Below the pieces are notes generated by a model. It had not been told where the DNA came from. It searched no databases and saw only the letters and a program-made list of their open reading frames with translations. A stretch of DNA of 52,041 nucleotides from Sulfurimonas sp. Lineage in GTDB: Bacteria > Campylobacterota > Campylobacteria > Campylobacterales > Sulfurimonadaceae. Location of the stretch: the NCBI GenBank assembly GCA_027448805.1, contig DAIDMU010000072.1, positions 1-52,041 of the forward strand. Reading direction: 5' to 3'. This document shows positions 8,801-15,845 of the stretch, piece by piece (within the stretch, counting starts at the first letter, position 1; each line of letters starts with the position of its first letter). The translations under genes were made by a program, and so were the position numbers.

Positions 8801-10278
8801 GTTGTAGGTGTATAAAAATTATCTACAGTAATTGTTGCAGAAGTTGAAGAGGTAGAACCTGTAATCTTTTGCCATCCGTCATAAACAGAAACACTTTTAA
8901 GTGGTTTTGAAACATTCTCATATATGACAACCAATGACCATGCACCATATTTACCGATAACTGCAGTACCACCCTGAATAGTATCTGTTGTTACAGGAAC
9001 ATTCGCAATGGTATAAGTTCCATCTTTCCAGCTATTTGCAGTAAATTTACTTGTTACGTCAATGAAAGCTGAGTAATTATCATAGGCTGTTGAATTTGCA
9101 GTCGTATAGGAGCCATAATTGACTACATTGGGAGTTCCGACATCAACATAGCTTCCGTTATCCTTTTTCATTTTCACATTCATAGATGAAAGAGCTGAAG
9201 CATCGCTGTGCTTAACGACAGACTGCAAATATAGTCCAGCCCATTTGACTGTACTGCCGGCAGGAATACTTAGTTCGGCAGTAGTCGCATTGAGATTCGT
9301 ATCTGGTTTATAGCTACATAAATAAAGAGATTGATTATCCAGACCTGGTGTGTCCGCAAGAAAAGCACCGTTTGTGTAGCTGCTGCAATATGTTGTTTGA
9401 GTTGCTGATACTGGCTGAGGACTAGGTGGAACAACAAGGGTATTTCCGATTGTTACCATATCTCCAAACAAAACAGTTTGTTTTCTAAGACAAAAATTGC
9501 GTTCTGCATTTACAAGACCTGTTGCAGTACATGCTGAGCCGATACCTATCTGAAGTGTGCCTGTTGTTACTCCACCTCTTCCATCACTTACTGCATAGGT
9601 ATATTCATCCGTCTCTCCAGTAAAATAGCCGGGTGTGTAAGTAAACGCGCCATTAGCTGCGATGGTAAGAGAACCAAAACTTAGAGTAAAGGTTCCTGCG
9701 TTGGTAACACTTAAAGAGTCGCCGTCTAAATCAGAATCATTTGTCAGTACATTTCCGCTTACGGCTGTATGAGAAGCTGTATTAAAAAGGTCATTAACAG
9801 TAACAGGAGGGCGGTTGAGTGTTACACTTATGGCAGGGCTAATATTGTTAGCTAATACTATATCATCCGTGCCGCTAGTAGTAACTGAAGCGGTATTGCT
9901 AAATGTGACTGCACCTGCAACGACAGAAGTAGGAGCAGTCACATTCAATGCCAGCGATGTAGAGGTTCCTTTTTCCAGTTCTGCAAGTGAACATGTTACA
10001 GTTACAGGCGAGCCAACACCGCTACAACTCCAATCAGTTCCGTTTCCGCTTGTAAATGACATTCCAGATGGCAATGTGTCGGTAACATTAATACCTAACG
10101 CTTTAGTGCTAGCGGATAAATTTGTTACCGTTATTGTGTAAAACATGGCTGAAGCTTCATTGACTATAGCCGATGAAGCCGCTTTTGTTATACTTAAGTC
10201 AGCTTTCGCAGCTCCAAAGAGATAACTAGGAAACGACACTGTAAACAAGACAATTAAAAAAGAGCGAAAGAAATTCAT
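5830..10278 (-). CDS. giant secreted DUF11/cadherin-like protein, MshQ-like, of a pilin operon
   Basis: The protein has about 1,482 residues. The ORF track begins at a TTG (MEDPMNFF), but that stretch contains the ribosome binding site GGAGG; the ATG of MNFFRSFLIVLF, five bases after it, is the better start. A signal peptide (SFLIVLFTVSFPSYLFGA) indicates export. A DUF11 domain (ADLSITKAA..., roughly residues 25-150) is followed by a cadherin-like/VCBS-type repeat (NDLFNTASH...VLTNDSDLDGDSLSV...DEYTYAVSDGRGG). The long middle and C-terminal part is cysteine-containing and rich in Asn, Thr and Asp, recalling DUF6701/MshQ-type proteins encoded with MSHA pili; that last match is inference. No LPXTG or membrane anchor is visible. 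It leads an operon with three pseudopilins, suggesting a pilus-presented adhesin or tip protein. Confidence 0.8.
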   Translation of the reverse strand: MNFFRSFLIVLFTVSFPSYLFGAAKADLSITKAASSAIVNEASAMFYTITVTNLSASTKALGINVTDTLPSGMSFTSGNGTDWSCSGVGSPVTVTCSLAELEKGTSTSLALNVTAPTSVVAGAVTFSNTASVTTSGTDDIVLANNISPAISVTLNRPPVTVNDLFNTASHTAVSGNVLTNDSDLDGDSLSVTNAGTFTLSFGSLTIAANGAFTYTPGYFTGETDEYTYAVSDGRGGVTTGTLQIGIGSACTATGLVNAERNFCLRKQTVLFGDMVTIGNTLVVPPSPQPVSATQTTYCSSYTNGAFLADTPGLDNQSLYLCSYKPDTNLNATTAELSIPAGSTVKWAGLYLQSVVKHSDASALSSMNVKMKKDNGSYVDVGTPNVVNYGSYTTANSTAYDNYSAFIDVTSKFTANSWKDGTYTIANVPVTTDTIQGGTAVIGKYGAWSLVVIYENVSKPLKSVSVYDGWQKITGSTSSTSATITVDNFYTPTTGSIESAVSIFAAEGDKYRSGDRFQAQDGGSWVDLGIPSDNAFDASISLAGTRTPLLTNNQGIDIETYQIGTTGKDLLSNSQNSISFKLWTGGDIDYFYPSMLAFSTEVYHPRMCYYEKLYNSGGVELTTGALVAKGSAIDVRVLLRNDMNEPAEKVMLYRTFNTGLPYTPSSTSYKLNPIGLTVADMMTDTTAPLTDLLDGDIFDYSTPLKLFSLHTGSGATYNQGGDFTFGQEALFEYSTTANFDGNTSISYQIAYTMPTIGYRYEGELAKCEEFDNTFGVIPQAIVVGNMDVIENTSYANAGSYAAADKNIFTKMVNKDFNLEAVYLDTSGNEQIYNGIIGNKIVNMAVMLYTTDNTCTEEDQLIWRGQIVHNNSHATAVVDNIDVDTADEEEGFLLAKASPNRRIKANFIDYGTLINNTSDLNCATSSLDSSLCLVPACLNSDTQILNVFPLAEYPYVATCLYGDGGGAAPCDSSAYNGSCGGKKTTISPSKYNNDIGCAMCLADALGMDGCSSDNFSIRPDTYTTAIAPGGTLVAGQEFDLTTVAKGFNNTALTGYNGIATVAPQTQIDLCAVPDGNLTNSSDTSFNAIVFNGVDTNVSNNIKFGDVGVFDVNITDSTWTAVDSTKNPIECIDEDDTNIADANGKIGCLIKTVINPMVIPDHFDVNGTLANGSNGFTYLNNFDTNASLDQDISATLNAVVTAKAFDINTTTQNYSSECYAKSGNSVLNITLNPSPPLGDLTQLLWYDDNNNSVVGNFAIAGPFSFPHPAARFTSGVGNLNYRLNFDRSIIVPVNPFQMTIPQMVVTDTDLVDGNNSIDNNATYLFGRTHASRQRYQGNTGTANIYFESFCFGTLCNKTLLPNGVNSTRTDDVRWYVNGAHAVPHDGTAGTVSEKTTTVRVTATGPTATNPSQTTLTYDGNNGFPYKTTMQNTASAWLIQNETNPNATTNEFQVEFDLSGGWTGEHETNTTTKSVGGTTTNRRIMW

Positions 10279-10322
10279 TGGGTCCTCCAAGTAAAAGCAT
10301 GAGCTCGACTTACTAATCTTAC

Positions 10323-10355
10323 ATTATACTATCAGTTGTACTTAATAAGCGCTTA
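10323..10355 (-). promoter_or_regulatory. candidate promoter with palindromic operator for the pilin-adhesin operon
   Basis: On the minus strand a TATAAT box (plus-strand 10323-10328) lies about 45 bases upstream of the giant gene's ATG. Seventeen bases further upstream, where a -35 element would sit, is the perfect 10-bp palindrome TAAGCGCTTA (10346-10355). A dyad over the -35 region is a plausible binding site for a repressor or activator. This is inferred from position only. Confidence 0.4.
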
Positions 10356-10410
10356 ATGATTTTAGCGAGGCTAAGAGATTATTGTGAAGTTAAATTATTT
10401 TTTATCTATT

Positions 10411-11607
10411 TTATTTTTCTGGAACTAGCGTAGGAAAAAGAAACGATGCCATAGAAGCTCCGATTTTTAATCTGATTGGAGATGCTTTCGAATCTGATTC
10501 TATAAAATTTCGTTTCAGCAGCTCAGCTGTAACCCTAGATGCTGTTCTCTCTTTTATGTCTATGATTTGAGCAATTTTTCCTCTTTTACACTCGCCATTA
10601 AGCAGTAAATATTGAAATATCTTATTGCTATGTTTTGGCAAAGGTTCTATATCTAGCAGGCCGTCATCTGCTTTTTGAACAAATAACTCAATTTTTGATG
10701 AAAGAGCATCTAGTTTAAGGTGTTTACTCATAAAAAGTACTTGATCTAGCGAAATATCAAGCATAAAATTTACATACTCCTCCAAAGCCTTTGATGAGAG
10801 CGAACCTTTGCCATCAAATTGCCCTTGTTGTGGCATATCGGCAAGAGATAGGTATTTTTTATATTCTAGAGAATTTCTTGAAAGTCCGCGTGAGATGTTC
10901 CACATGCCGTAGCCACTCATGCCAATACTTATAAACGCCCCATCCAGTGCTAGTCTTGCAGCCCTGCCGTTGCCATCTAAAAACGGGTGTATCCACATTA
11001 GTCTATGATGCGATGATAGCGCATAAATCAGATTAAGAGCTTTGCTTGAGTTTAATGATTTATTATAAAGGTGCTCAAATTCGTTCATTAAACTTTCAAC
11101 CTTATCATAGCTTGGTGCTATGTGATTTCCAACTTTAACACTTTGCTTGCGGATAGCTCCAGGAACTATTACTCCTTCTAAATCATTATGTGCTACATGT
11201 AAAAATGGTTCCATGCCTTTTTTGCCATAAAAACTTTTGTGAATATTTAAAATAAACTCTTTGCTGTACGGTGAGCCATCAGGAGTGCTTTTAAAATAGT
11301 TTTCACACTCTTTTTGAACTTCTATGTGAGCAAGCGAAAGTATTTGCAGGTTTCTCTCTTTAGTGTCTTTAGAGTAGTCGTTTTGCATTGCTCTTTCTAT
11401 ATCTATGATGTGGGTGCCTTCCGATTCTATCTTGTTGGAGTAGTAGCTGTTGACTGTGTATAAAAGGTTTTTTACGGCTTGAATAATTTGAGTTGTATGC
11501 GTTCCCGTTAGTTTTGCACTTTGGATTAAAAGTTCATCAGCTTTGGATATCAGAGTAGAATTGATATTTCCGTTTATATCCGTAGGCGCTATCGGAGTGA
11601 AGTTCAT
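10411..11607 (-). CDS. Fic-domain protein with C-terminal winged helix
   Basis: Fic enzymes transfer AMP, or another nucleotide moiety, onto target hydroxyls. This 398-residue protein has an N-terminal helical part containing YYSNKIESEG near residue 54, which fits the inhibitory helix motif (S/T)xxxE except that Ser follows Glu where Gly or Asn is usual. The catalytic motif HPFLDGNGRAARL lies near residue 203. A C-terminal winged-helix region (KRGKIAQIIDIKERTASRVTAELLKRNFIES) suggests DNA binding or autoregulation. All active-site residues (H, F, D, N, G, R) are present. AAGG precedes the ATG. No antitoxin partner gene adjoins it, consistent with a class II (intramolecularly inhibited) Fic protein. 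The target is unknown. Confidence 0.9.
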   Translation of the reverse strand: MNFTPIAPTDINGNINSTLISKADELLIQSAKLTGTHTTQIIQAVKNLLYTVNSYYSNKIESEGTHIIDIERAMQNDYSKDTKERNLQILSLAHIEVQKECENYFKSTPDGSPYSKEFILNIHKSFYGKKGMEPFLHVAHNDLEGVIVPGAIRKQSVKVGNHIAPSYDKVESLMNEFEHLYNKSLNSSKALNLIYALSSHHRLMWIHPFLDGNGRAARLALDGAFISIGMSGYGMWNISRGLSRNSLEYKKYLSLADMPQQGQFDGKGSLSSKALEEYVNFMLDISLDQVLFMSKHLKLDALSSKIELFVQKADDGLLDIEPLPKHSNKIFQYLLLNGECKRGKIAQIIDIKERTASRVTAELLKRNFIESDSKASPIRLKIGASMASFLFPTLVPEK

Positions 11608-11652
11608 GAACAGCCTTTTTTATATTGATAAACAAATTATATCATAATTTTA

Positions 11653-11759
11653 TGGCGAGTTAAATGGCGAGATGTTAACACCTTGAAGAGCCCAATATAA
11701 CGCTAAAATAAAATAAATATAAGTGATTTTAAAGATATATTTGGCGAGTTAAATGGCGA
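11653..11759 (+). repeat. pair of 18-bp direct repeats TGGCGAGTTAAATGGCGA in a gene-poor spacer
   Basis: TGGCGAGTTAAATGGCGA occurs at 11653-11670 and again at 11742-11759, 71 bases apart. Each copy is itself a near-tandem of TGGCGA. Read on the plus strand both copies encode GELNG(E/D), which recalls the unstable GELN-type repeats found in some Fic and AlbA-type DNA-binding proteins, but each frame stops within about 20 codons. The spacer between the fic start and the fliW end otherwise contains no supportable gene. Confidence 0.6.
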
Positions 11760-11776
11760 TATTTTTGTTACAACTT

Positions 11777-12157
11777 CTACTTCTTTAAAAAAGTAGAAAT
11801 TTTCTCTGCAACACTGTACTTTGTAGATTCTGATAGGATAATTTGAGCAGCTTTGTTGTTGTCGGTGTTAAAGACCATAGGCCCTACAAAGTTTACTACC
11901 GAGTTCTCTATCGGGGATTGGATAAGGACGATGTTTAAAATTATTAGGTTTGAGTTTTTATCTATGCCGAGCAGCTGTTGCGTGTTGTCAGGAATTTCAA
12001 AATCATACTCCCTCAAGACAAACGGGTTAATTAGAGTAAAAGAGATATATTTATCTTCCGCTGATTGCATTCTCATAAAAATATCATCAATCTTCTCCAG
12101 CGTCACTTCTTTTACATTTTCAAAGCCTAAAATAGGTACACAAATATCAAATTTCAT
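11777..12157 (-). CDS. fliW: flagellar assembly factor FliW
   Basis: FliW binds the RNA regulator CsrA and flagellin, releasing or blocking translation of flagellin mRNA according to the flagellin level. The protein is 126 residues starting MKFDICVPILGFE, the family's usual opening; later ILNIVLIQSPIENSVVNFVGPMVFN matches the conserved core. The ORF track starts five codons earlier at MTGVF, but that stretch carries the ribosome binding site AGGGG five bases before the MKF ATG, so I place the start there. The gene is divergent from bamD; fliW next to bamD and lon is also seen in Campylobacter. Its partner csrA is in this window at 43.4 kb. Confidence 0.9.
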   Translation of the reverse strand: MKFDICVPILGFENVKEVTLEKIDDIFMRMQSAEDKYISFTLINPFVLREYDFEIPDNTQQLLGIDKNSNLIILNIVLIQSPIENSVVNFVGPMVFNTDNNKAAQIILSESTKYSVAEKISTFLKK

Positions 12158-12279
12158 AAAAACCCCTGTCATTTATTTCGTTAATTGTATCACTTTAAGC
12201 ATAAAATATACCTAGTTTAATGAGTGTTGTATATCTTTTAGATAAAATATCAACCTATTTATAATCAGGAATATATTTA

Positions 12280-13038
12280 ATGAAATTAAAAACTTACAAG
12301 ATAATCGCTCTCTTGCCCATAGCACTGCTTTTTACAAACTGCTCAAAGAGCGTCGAGGAGTATAACAAACCTGCAATGTACTGGTACTCAAAAATAGTGG
12401 AGAATGTTTCTCATGGCGATTTGGAGCAGGCGGATAGTTACTACAGCTCACTCCAGGGGGAGCACATCGGCTCTCCTTTGCTTCCTGAAGCAACCATGAT
12501 ACTGGCTCTTGCCCACATGCATGAAGAGGAGTATCTCCTAAGTGAGCATTTTTTGGATGAGTATATAAAAAGGTATGCAACGCCAAACGAAAAAGAGGAG
12601 GCGGAGTTTTTAAAGATAAAAGCAAAATACAAAGCCCTTCCAAATCCAAGACGTGATCAGGTTTTGATAGATGAAGCCATAACGGACGGAGAAGCGTTTA
12701 AGTCCAACTATCCAAATTCCATCTACACAGAGATTGTAAATACAATGCTTACACGCCTCTATCTTGCGCAGTTTGTGTTAAATGAAGAGATAACTGACCT
12801 TTATAAAAGACTTGATAAGCCAAAAAGTGCCGATTATTACAGAAGTATAAATCCACAGCCATGGATACTCTCCCAAGATATAAACAGAGCTACTGCCTCT
12901 TGGTATCGTGCATGGTTTGAGGGGGACGGTACTTCTAGCTGGTATGAATTTTTGATACCGGATACAAAAAGTGTTGTATCAAGAAACTCTGTATCAGAGG
13001 ATGATAACATATCAGGAGATAACAATGAAGCTAAGTGA
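12280..13038 (+). CDS. bamD: outer membrane assembly lipoprotein BamD
   Basis: BamD is the essential TPR lipoprotein of the BAM complex, which folds beta-barrel proteins into the outer membrane. This 252-residue protein has a lipoprotein signal peptide with lipobox LFTNC (acylated Cys near residue 21). It is followed by TPR-like helical repeats (YNKPAMYWYSKIVENVSHGDLEQADSYYSSL, ATMILALAHMHEEEYLLSEHFLDEYIKRYAT). Its C-terminal codons overlap the start of lon by 14 bases, so the two are co-transcribed. AGGA lies nine bases before ATG. Length and motif order suit the family. Confidence 0.9.
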   Translation: MKLKTYKIIALLPIALLFTNCSKSVEEYNKPAMYWYSKIVENVSHGDLEQADSYYSSLQGEHIGSPLLPEATMILALAHMHEEEYLLSEHFLDEYIKRYATPNEKEEAEFLKIKAKYKALPNPRRDQVLIDEAITDGEAFKSNYPNSIYTEIVNTMLTRLYLAQFVLNEEITDLYKRLDKPKSADYYRSINPQPWILSQDINRATASWYRAWFEGDGTSSWYEFLIPDTKSVVSRNSVSEDDNISGDNNEAK

Positions 13039-15436
13039 TTACAGTAATTTTCCTACAAACATACCCGTAATTGCCGAAGATGAGATTTTTTTATATCCTT
13101 TTATGATTGCACCGCTTTTTTTGAGTGACGATAGCAATATATTGGCGGCTACAAAAGCCATAGAAGACGGCTCTTTAGTAATAGTCTGTCCAACTAAGCC
13201 CTCACAAGAGGGAGAGCGAGAGTTTGAGTCGCTTTATGACGCAGGTGTAGTTGGTTCTATTATGAGAAAAGTGGCGCTTCCCGATGGAAGAGTTAAGGTT
13301 CTTTTTCAGGGGCTTGCTCGTGCTAAGGTTTTATCTAAAGTTTCGGATAATCCGCTTATGGCACATGTAGATGTGATAAAAGCAACAAACGTAAACTCAC
13401 TAAAGATAGACGCAATACTGGAAATTCTTCGTGAAAAAGTTAGAACACTCGCTAGTGTGAGCAACTATTTTCCGCCGGATTTACTCAGAACAATAGAAGA
13501 AAATCATGACTATAACCGCATCATCGATCTTATTTGCAGTACCGTTAAGATAAAGAAAGAGCAGGCTTACGGCTTGTTTGTAGAATCAAACACCGAGAAG
13601 AGATTTTTAGACCTTATAGAGCATCTTATTGATGAAATTGAAGCTAACAAACTTCAAAAAGAGATTCGCTCAAAAGTGCATACACACATAGAGAAGATAA
13701 ACAAAGAGTATTTTTTAAAAGAGCAGTTGAAGCAGATTCAAAAAGAGCTTGGAAGCGATACTTCAAGAGACGAAGAGATGCAAGAGTATCGAAGAAAACT
13801 TGCAGCCAAAAAAGAGAAGATGAGCCCTGAAGCTTACAAAGAGATAAACAAGCAGATAGAGAGATTTTCGCGTATGCACCCTGACTCTTCCGATGCTTCA
13901 ATGACTCAAACATACCTTGACTGGGCTTTGGAGATTCCTTTTGGAGACGAGAGCAAGAAAGAGCTCAAAATCAGCGAAGTGGAAAAACAGCTTGACAAAG
14001 ACCACTTCTCACTTGAAAAACCAAAAGAGAGAATAGCAGAGTTTTTTGCGGTTAAAGAGCTGATGGAGCTAAGAGGCGTAAAAGGCAATTCAGGCGCAAT
14101 AATATGCTTCTGGGGTCCTCCCGGAGTCGGTAAAACATCATTGGCAAACTCAATTGCCGAAGCTTTAAAAAGACCGCTCATCAGAATTGCACTCGGCGGG
14201 CTTGAGGATGTAAACGAGTTAAGAGGGCACAGAAGAACTTATGTCGGAGCAATGCCAGGACGTATAACACAAGGGCTGATTGACGCAAAAAAAATGAATC
14301 CGGTTGTGGTTTTGGATGAGATTGACAAAGTCGCAAAAACAGGAAGAGGCGACCCGACGGCTGCACTCTTAGAGATACTAGACCCTGAACAAAACAGAGA
14401 GTTTCGTGACTACTATCTTAACTTTAATATTGATTTGAGCAAGGTTATATTTATAGCAACGGCAAATGATGTCGGCAATATTCCAGCACCTCTGCGTGAT
14501 AGAATGGAGTTTATAGGTATTAGCTCATACACTCCTCAAGAAAAATTTGAGATAGCATCAAGATATCTTATACCGCAAGAGCTTAAAAAACATGGACTTA
14601 GAAAATCTGAAGTCAGCATCTCTAAACCGGCGTTAAAAGAGCTGATTCACAGCTATACACGCGAAGCAGGCGTTCGTAATCTTCGCCGCCGTCTTGCCAA
14701 CATGTCAAGAAAAGTAGCTCGTGAAATTTTGGAACATCCGGAAACCAATAAAGTTTCACTGACTCAAAAAAATCTTAAAGATTATTTTGATAAAACGGTG
14801 TTTGAGATAGAAAAAACGACAAGGATTCCGGTTATCGGAGTTGTTAATGGTCTTGCTTGGACGGCAGTCGGCGGGGATGTTTTAAAGATAGAGAGCATCC
14901 GTATAAAAGGCAAGGGCACAATGCAGCTTACCGGCAGTCTCGGCGAAGTTATGAAAGAGTCGGCGGTAATCGCATACAGCGTTGTAAAAACTCTAATTGA
15001 CACTAAAAAATTAAAAATAGATGCAAAAAATATTCCGCTTTCTCCAAAAGAGGTTGAGGATAAAGTTAAAATCGACTCCAGCGAAGTTTACAAGCGGTAC
15101 GATTTGCATATACATGTTCCAGACGGCGCAACTCCAAAAGATGGTCCAAGCGCAGGCATAGCTCTTGTAAGCGCTATTGCTTCAATCCTAAGCGGCAGAA
15201 AAGTTCGCTCAGAAATTGCGATGACGGGAGAGGTGTCGCTTAGCGGGGATGTTCTGCCAATAGGCGGGCTTAGAGAGAAGCTGATTGCAGCACATAAAGC
15301 TGAGATGAGCAAGGTGCTTATTCCGTCAAAAAATTATGAGAGAGATTTAGATGATATTCCAAGCGAGGTAAGAAAATCGCTGGAGATTGTCGGAGTTAGC
15401 AGGATAGAAGAAGTCTTAAAACAGGTTTTGGTTTAA
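13025..15436 (+). CDS. lon: ATP-dependent protease Lon
   Basis: Lon is a cytoplasmic AAA+ serine protease that degrades misfolded and regulatory proteins. The protein is 803 residues from the ATG of MKLSDYSNFP, chosen because AGGAG lies six bases upstream; the ORF track extends 18 codons too far. Domains: N-terminal substrate domain (1-200), a coiled region, AAA+ module with Walker A GPPGVGKTS near residue 365 and Walker B VVLDEIDK, and the Lon protease domain with the Ser in PKDGPSAG near 707 and the catalytic Lys 43 residues later in LREKLIAAH, the expected Ser-Lys dyad spacing. The start overlaps the end of bamD. Confidence 0.97.
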   Translation: MKLSDYSNFPTNIPVIAEDEIFLYPFMIAPLFLSDDSNILAATKAIEDGSLVIVCPTKPSQEGEREFESLYDAGVVGSIMRKVALPDGRVKVLFQGLARAKVLSKVSDNPLMAHVDVIKATNVNSLKIDAILEILREKVRTLASVSNYFPPDLLRTIEENHDYNRIIDLICSTVKIKKEQAYGLFVESNTEKRFLDLIEHLIDEIEANKLQKEIRSKVHTHIEKINKEYFLKEQLKQIQKELGSDTSRDEEMQEYRRKLAAKKEKMSPEAYKEINKQIERFSRMHPDSSDASMTQTYLDWALEIPFGDESKKELKISEVEKQLDKDHFSLEKPKERIAEFFAVKELMELRGVKGNSGAIICFWGPPGVGKTSLANSIAEALKRPLIRIALGGLEDVNELRGHRRTYVGAMPGRITQGLIDAKKMNPVVVLDEIDKVAKTGRGDPTAALLEILDPEQNREFRDYYLNFNIDLSKVIFIATANDVGNIPAPLRDRMEFIGISSYTPQEKFEIASRYLIPQELKKHGLRKSEVSISKPALKELIHSYTREAGVRNLRRRLANMSRKVAREILEHPETNKVSLTQKNLKDYFDKTVFEIEKTTRIPVIGVVNGLAWTAVGGDVLKIESIRIKGKGTMQLTGSLGEVMKESAVIAYSVVKTLIDTKKLKIDAKNIPLSPKEVEDKVKIDSSEVYKRYDLHIHVPDGATPKDGPSAGIALVSAIASILSGRKVRSEIAMTGEVSLSGDVLPIGGLREKLIAAHKAEMSKVLIPSKNYERDLDDIPSEVRKSLEIVGVSRIEEVLKQVLV

Positions 15437-15458
15437 AACTTCTTCTATAATTTAGTAT

Positions 15459-15833
15459 TTAGATTATAATTGACTCTATCTTTTGCATCAATTCAGCACT
15501 TCTTATAGGTTTCATTAAAAAATCGTTAGCGCCGAGTTCCAGCGCTTCGGTTTTTTTTGTCTCATCTGTTGTTAAAACAATAATAGGAAGCTGCTCTATA
15601 TTTTCATCTGAACGAACAACTTTTAGTACTTCCAATCCATTCATAATAGGCATAATAATGTCTAAAAGAATAAGATTTATGTCACTTCTTGATTTTATTT
15701 GACCAATAGCGTCAGCTCCATTTTTTGCCTCTATTACCTCTTTGACATCAGGATTCTTCATCAGCATCGATTTTAAGAGTTTAAGGTTTATCAAATCATC
15801 ATCGACCGCTAGTATTATTAACTCTTTTGACAT
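15459..15833 (-). CDS. single-domain response regulator (CheY-like receiver)
   Basis: The 124-residue protein is a bare receiver: acidic pair VDDD near the N-terminus, phosphorylatable Asp in LILLDIIMP, Thr in VLTTDE and the terminal Lys in FLMKPI. There is no output domain, so it acts by protein interaction, as CheY or a phosphorelay intermediate does. It is the last gene of an operon with a hybrid kinase, an HPt protein and a PAS protein; only 12 bases separate it from the kinase, so it is probably a terminal phosphate acceptor of that relay. The gene converges on lon with a 22-base gap. Confidence 0.88.
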   Translation of the reverse strand: MSKELIILAVDDDLINLKLLKSMLMKNPDVKEVIEAKNGADAIGQIKSRSDINLILLDIIMPIMNGLEVLKVVRSDENIEQLPIIVLTTDETKKTEALELGANDFLMKPIRSAELMQKIESIII

Positions 15834-15845
15834 CTATTTTTCCTT

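Noticed and set aside
11653-11759. CRISPR-like repeats
   Set aside because: There are only two copies, they are short, and the spacing holds no further repeats and no cas genes.
12260-12265. TATAAT as the bamD promoter
   Set aside because: It lies so close to the start that the AGGA ribosome binding site would fall before the transcription start; a TAAAAT further upstream is more plausible, but neither is certain.
12332-12649. 105-residue minus-strand ORF
   Set aside because: It is the antisense shadow of bamD, which has a clear lipoprotein signal and TPR helices.
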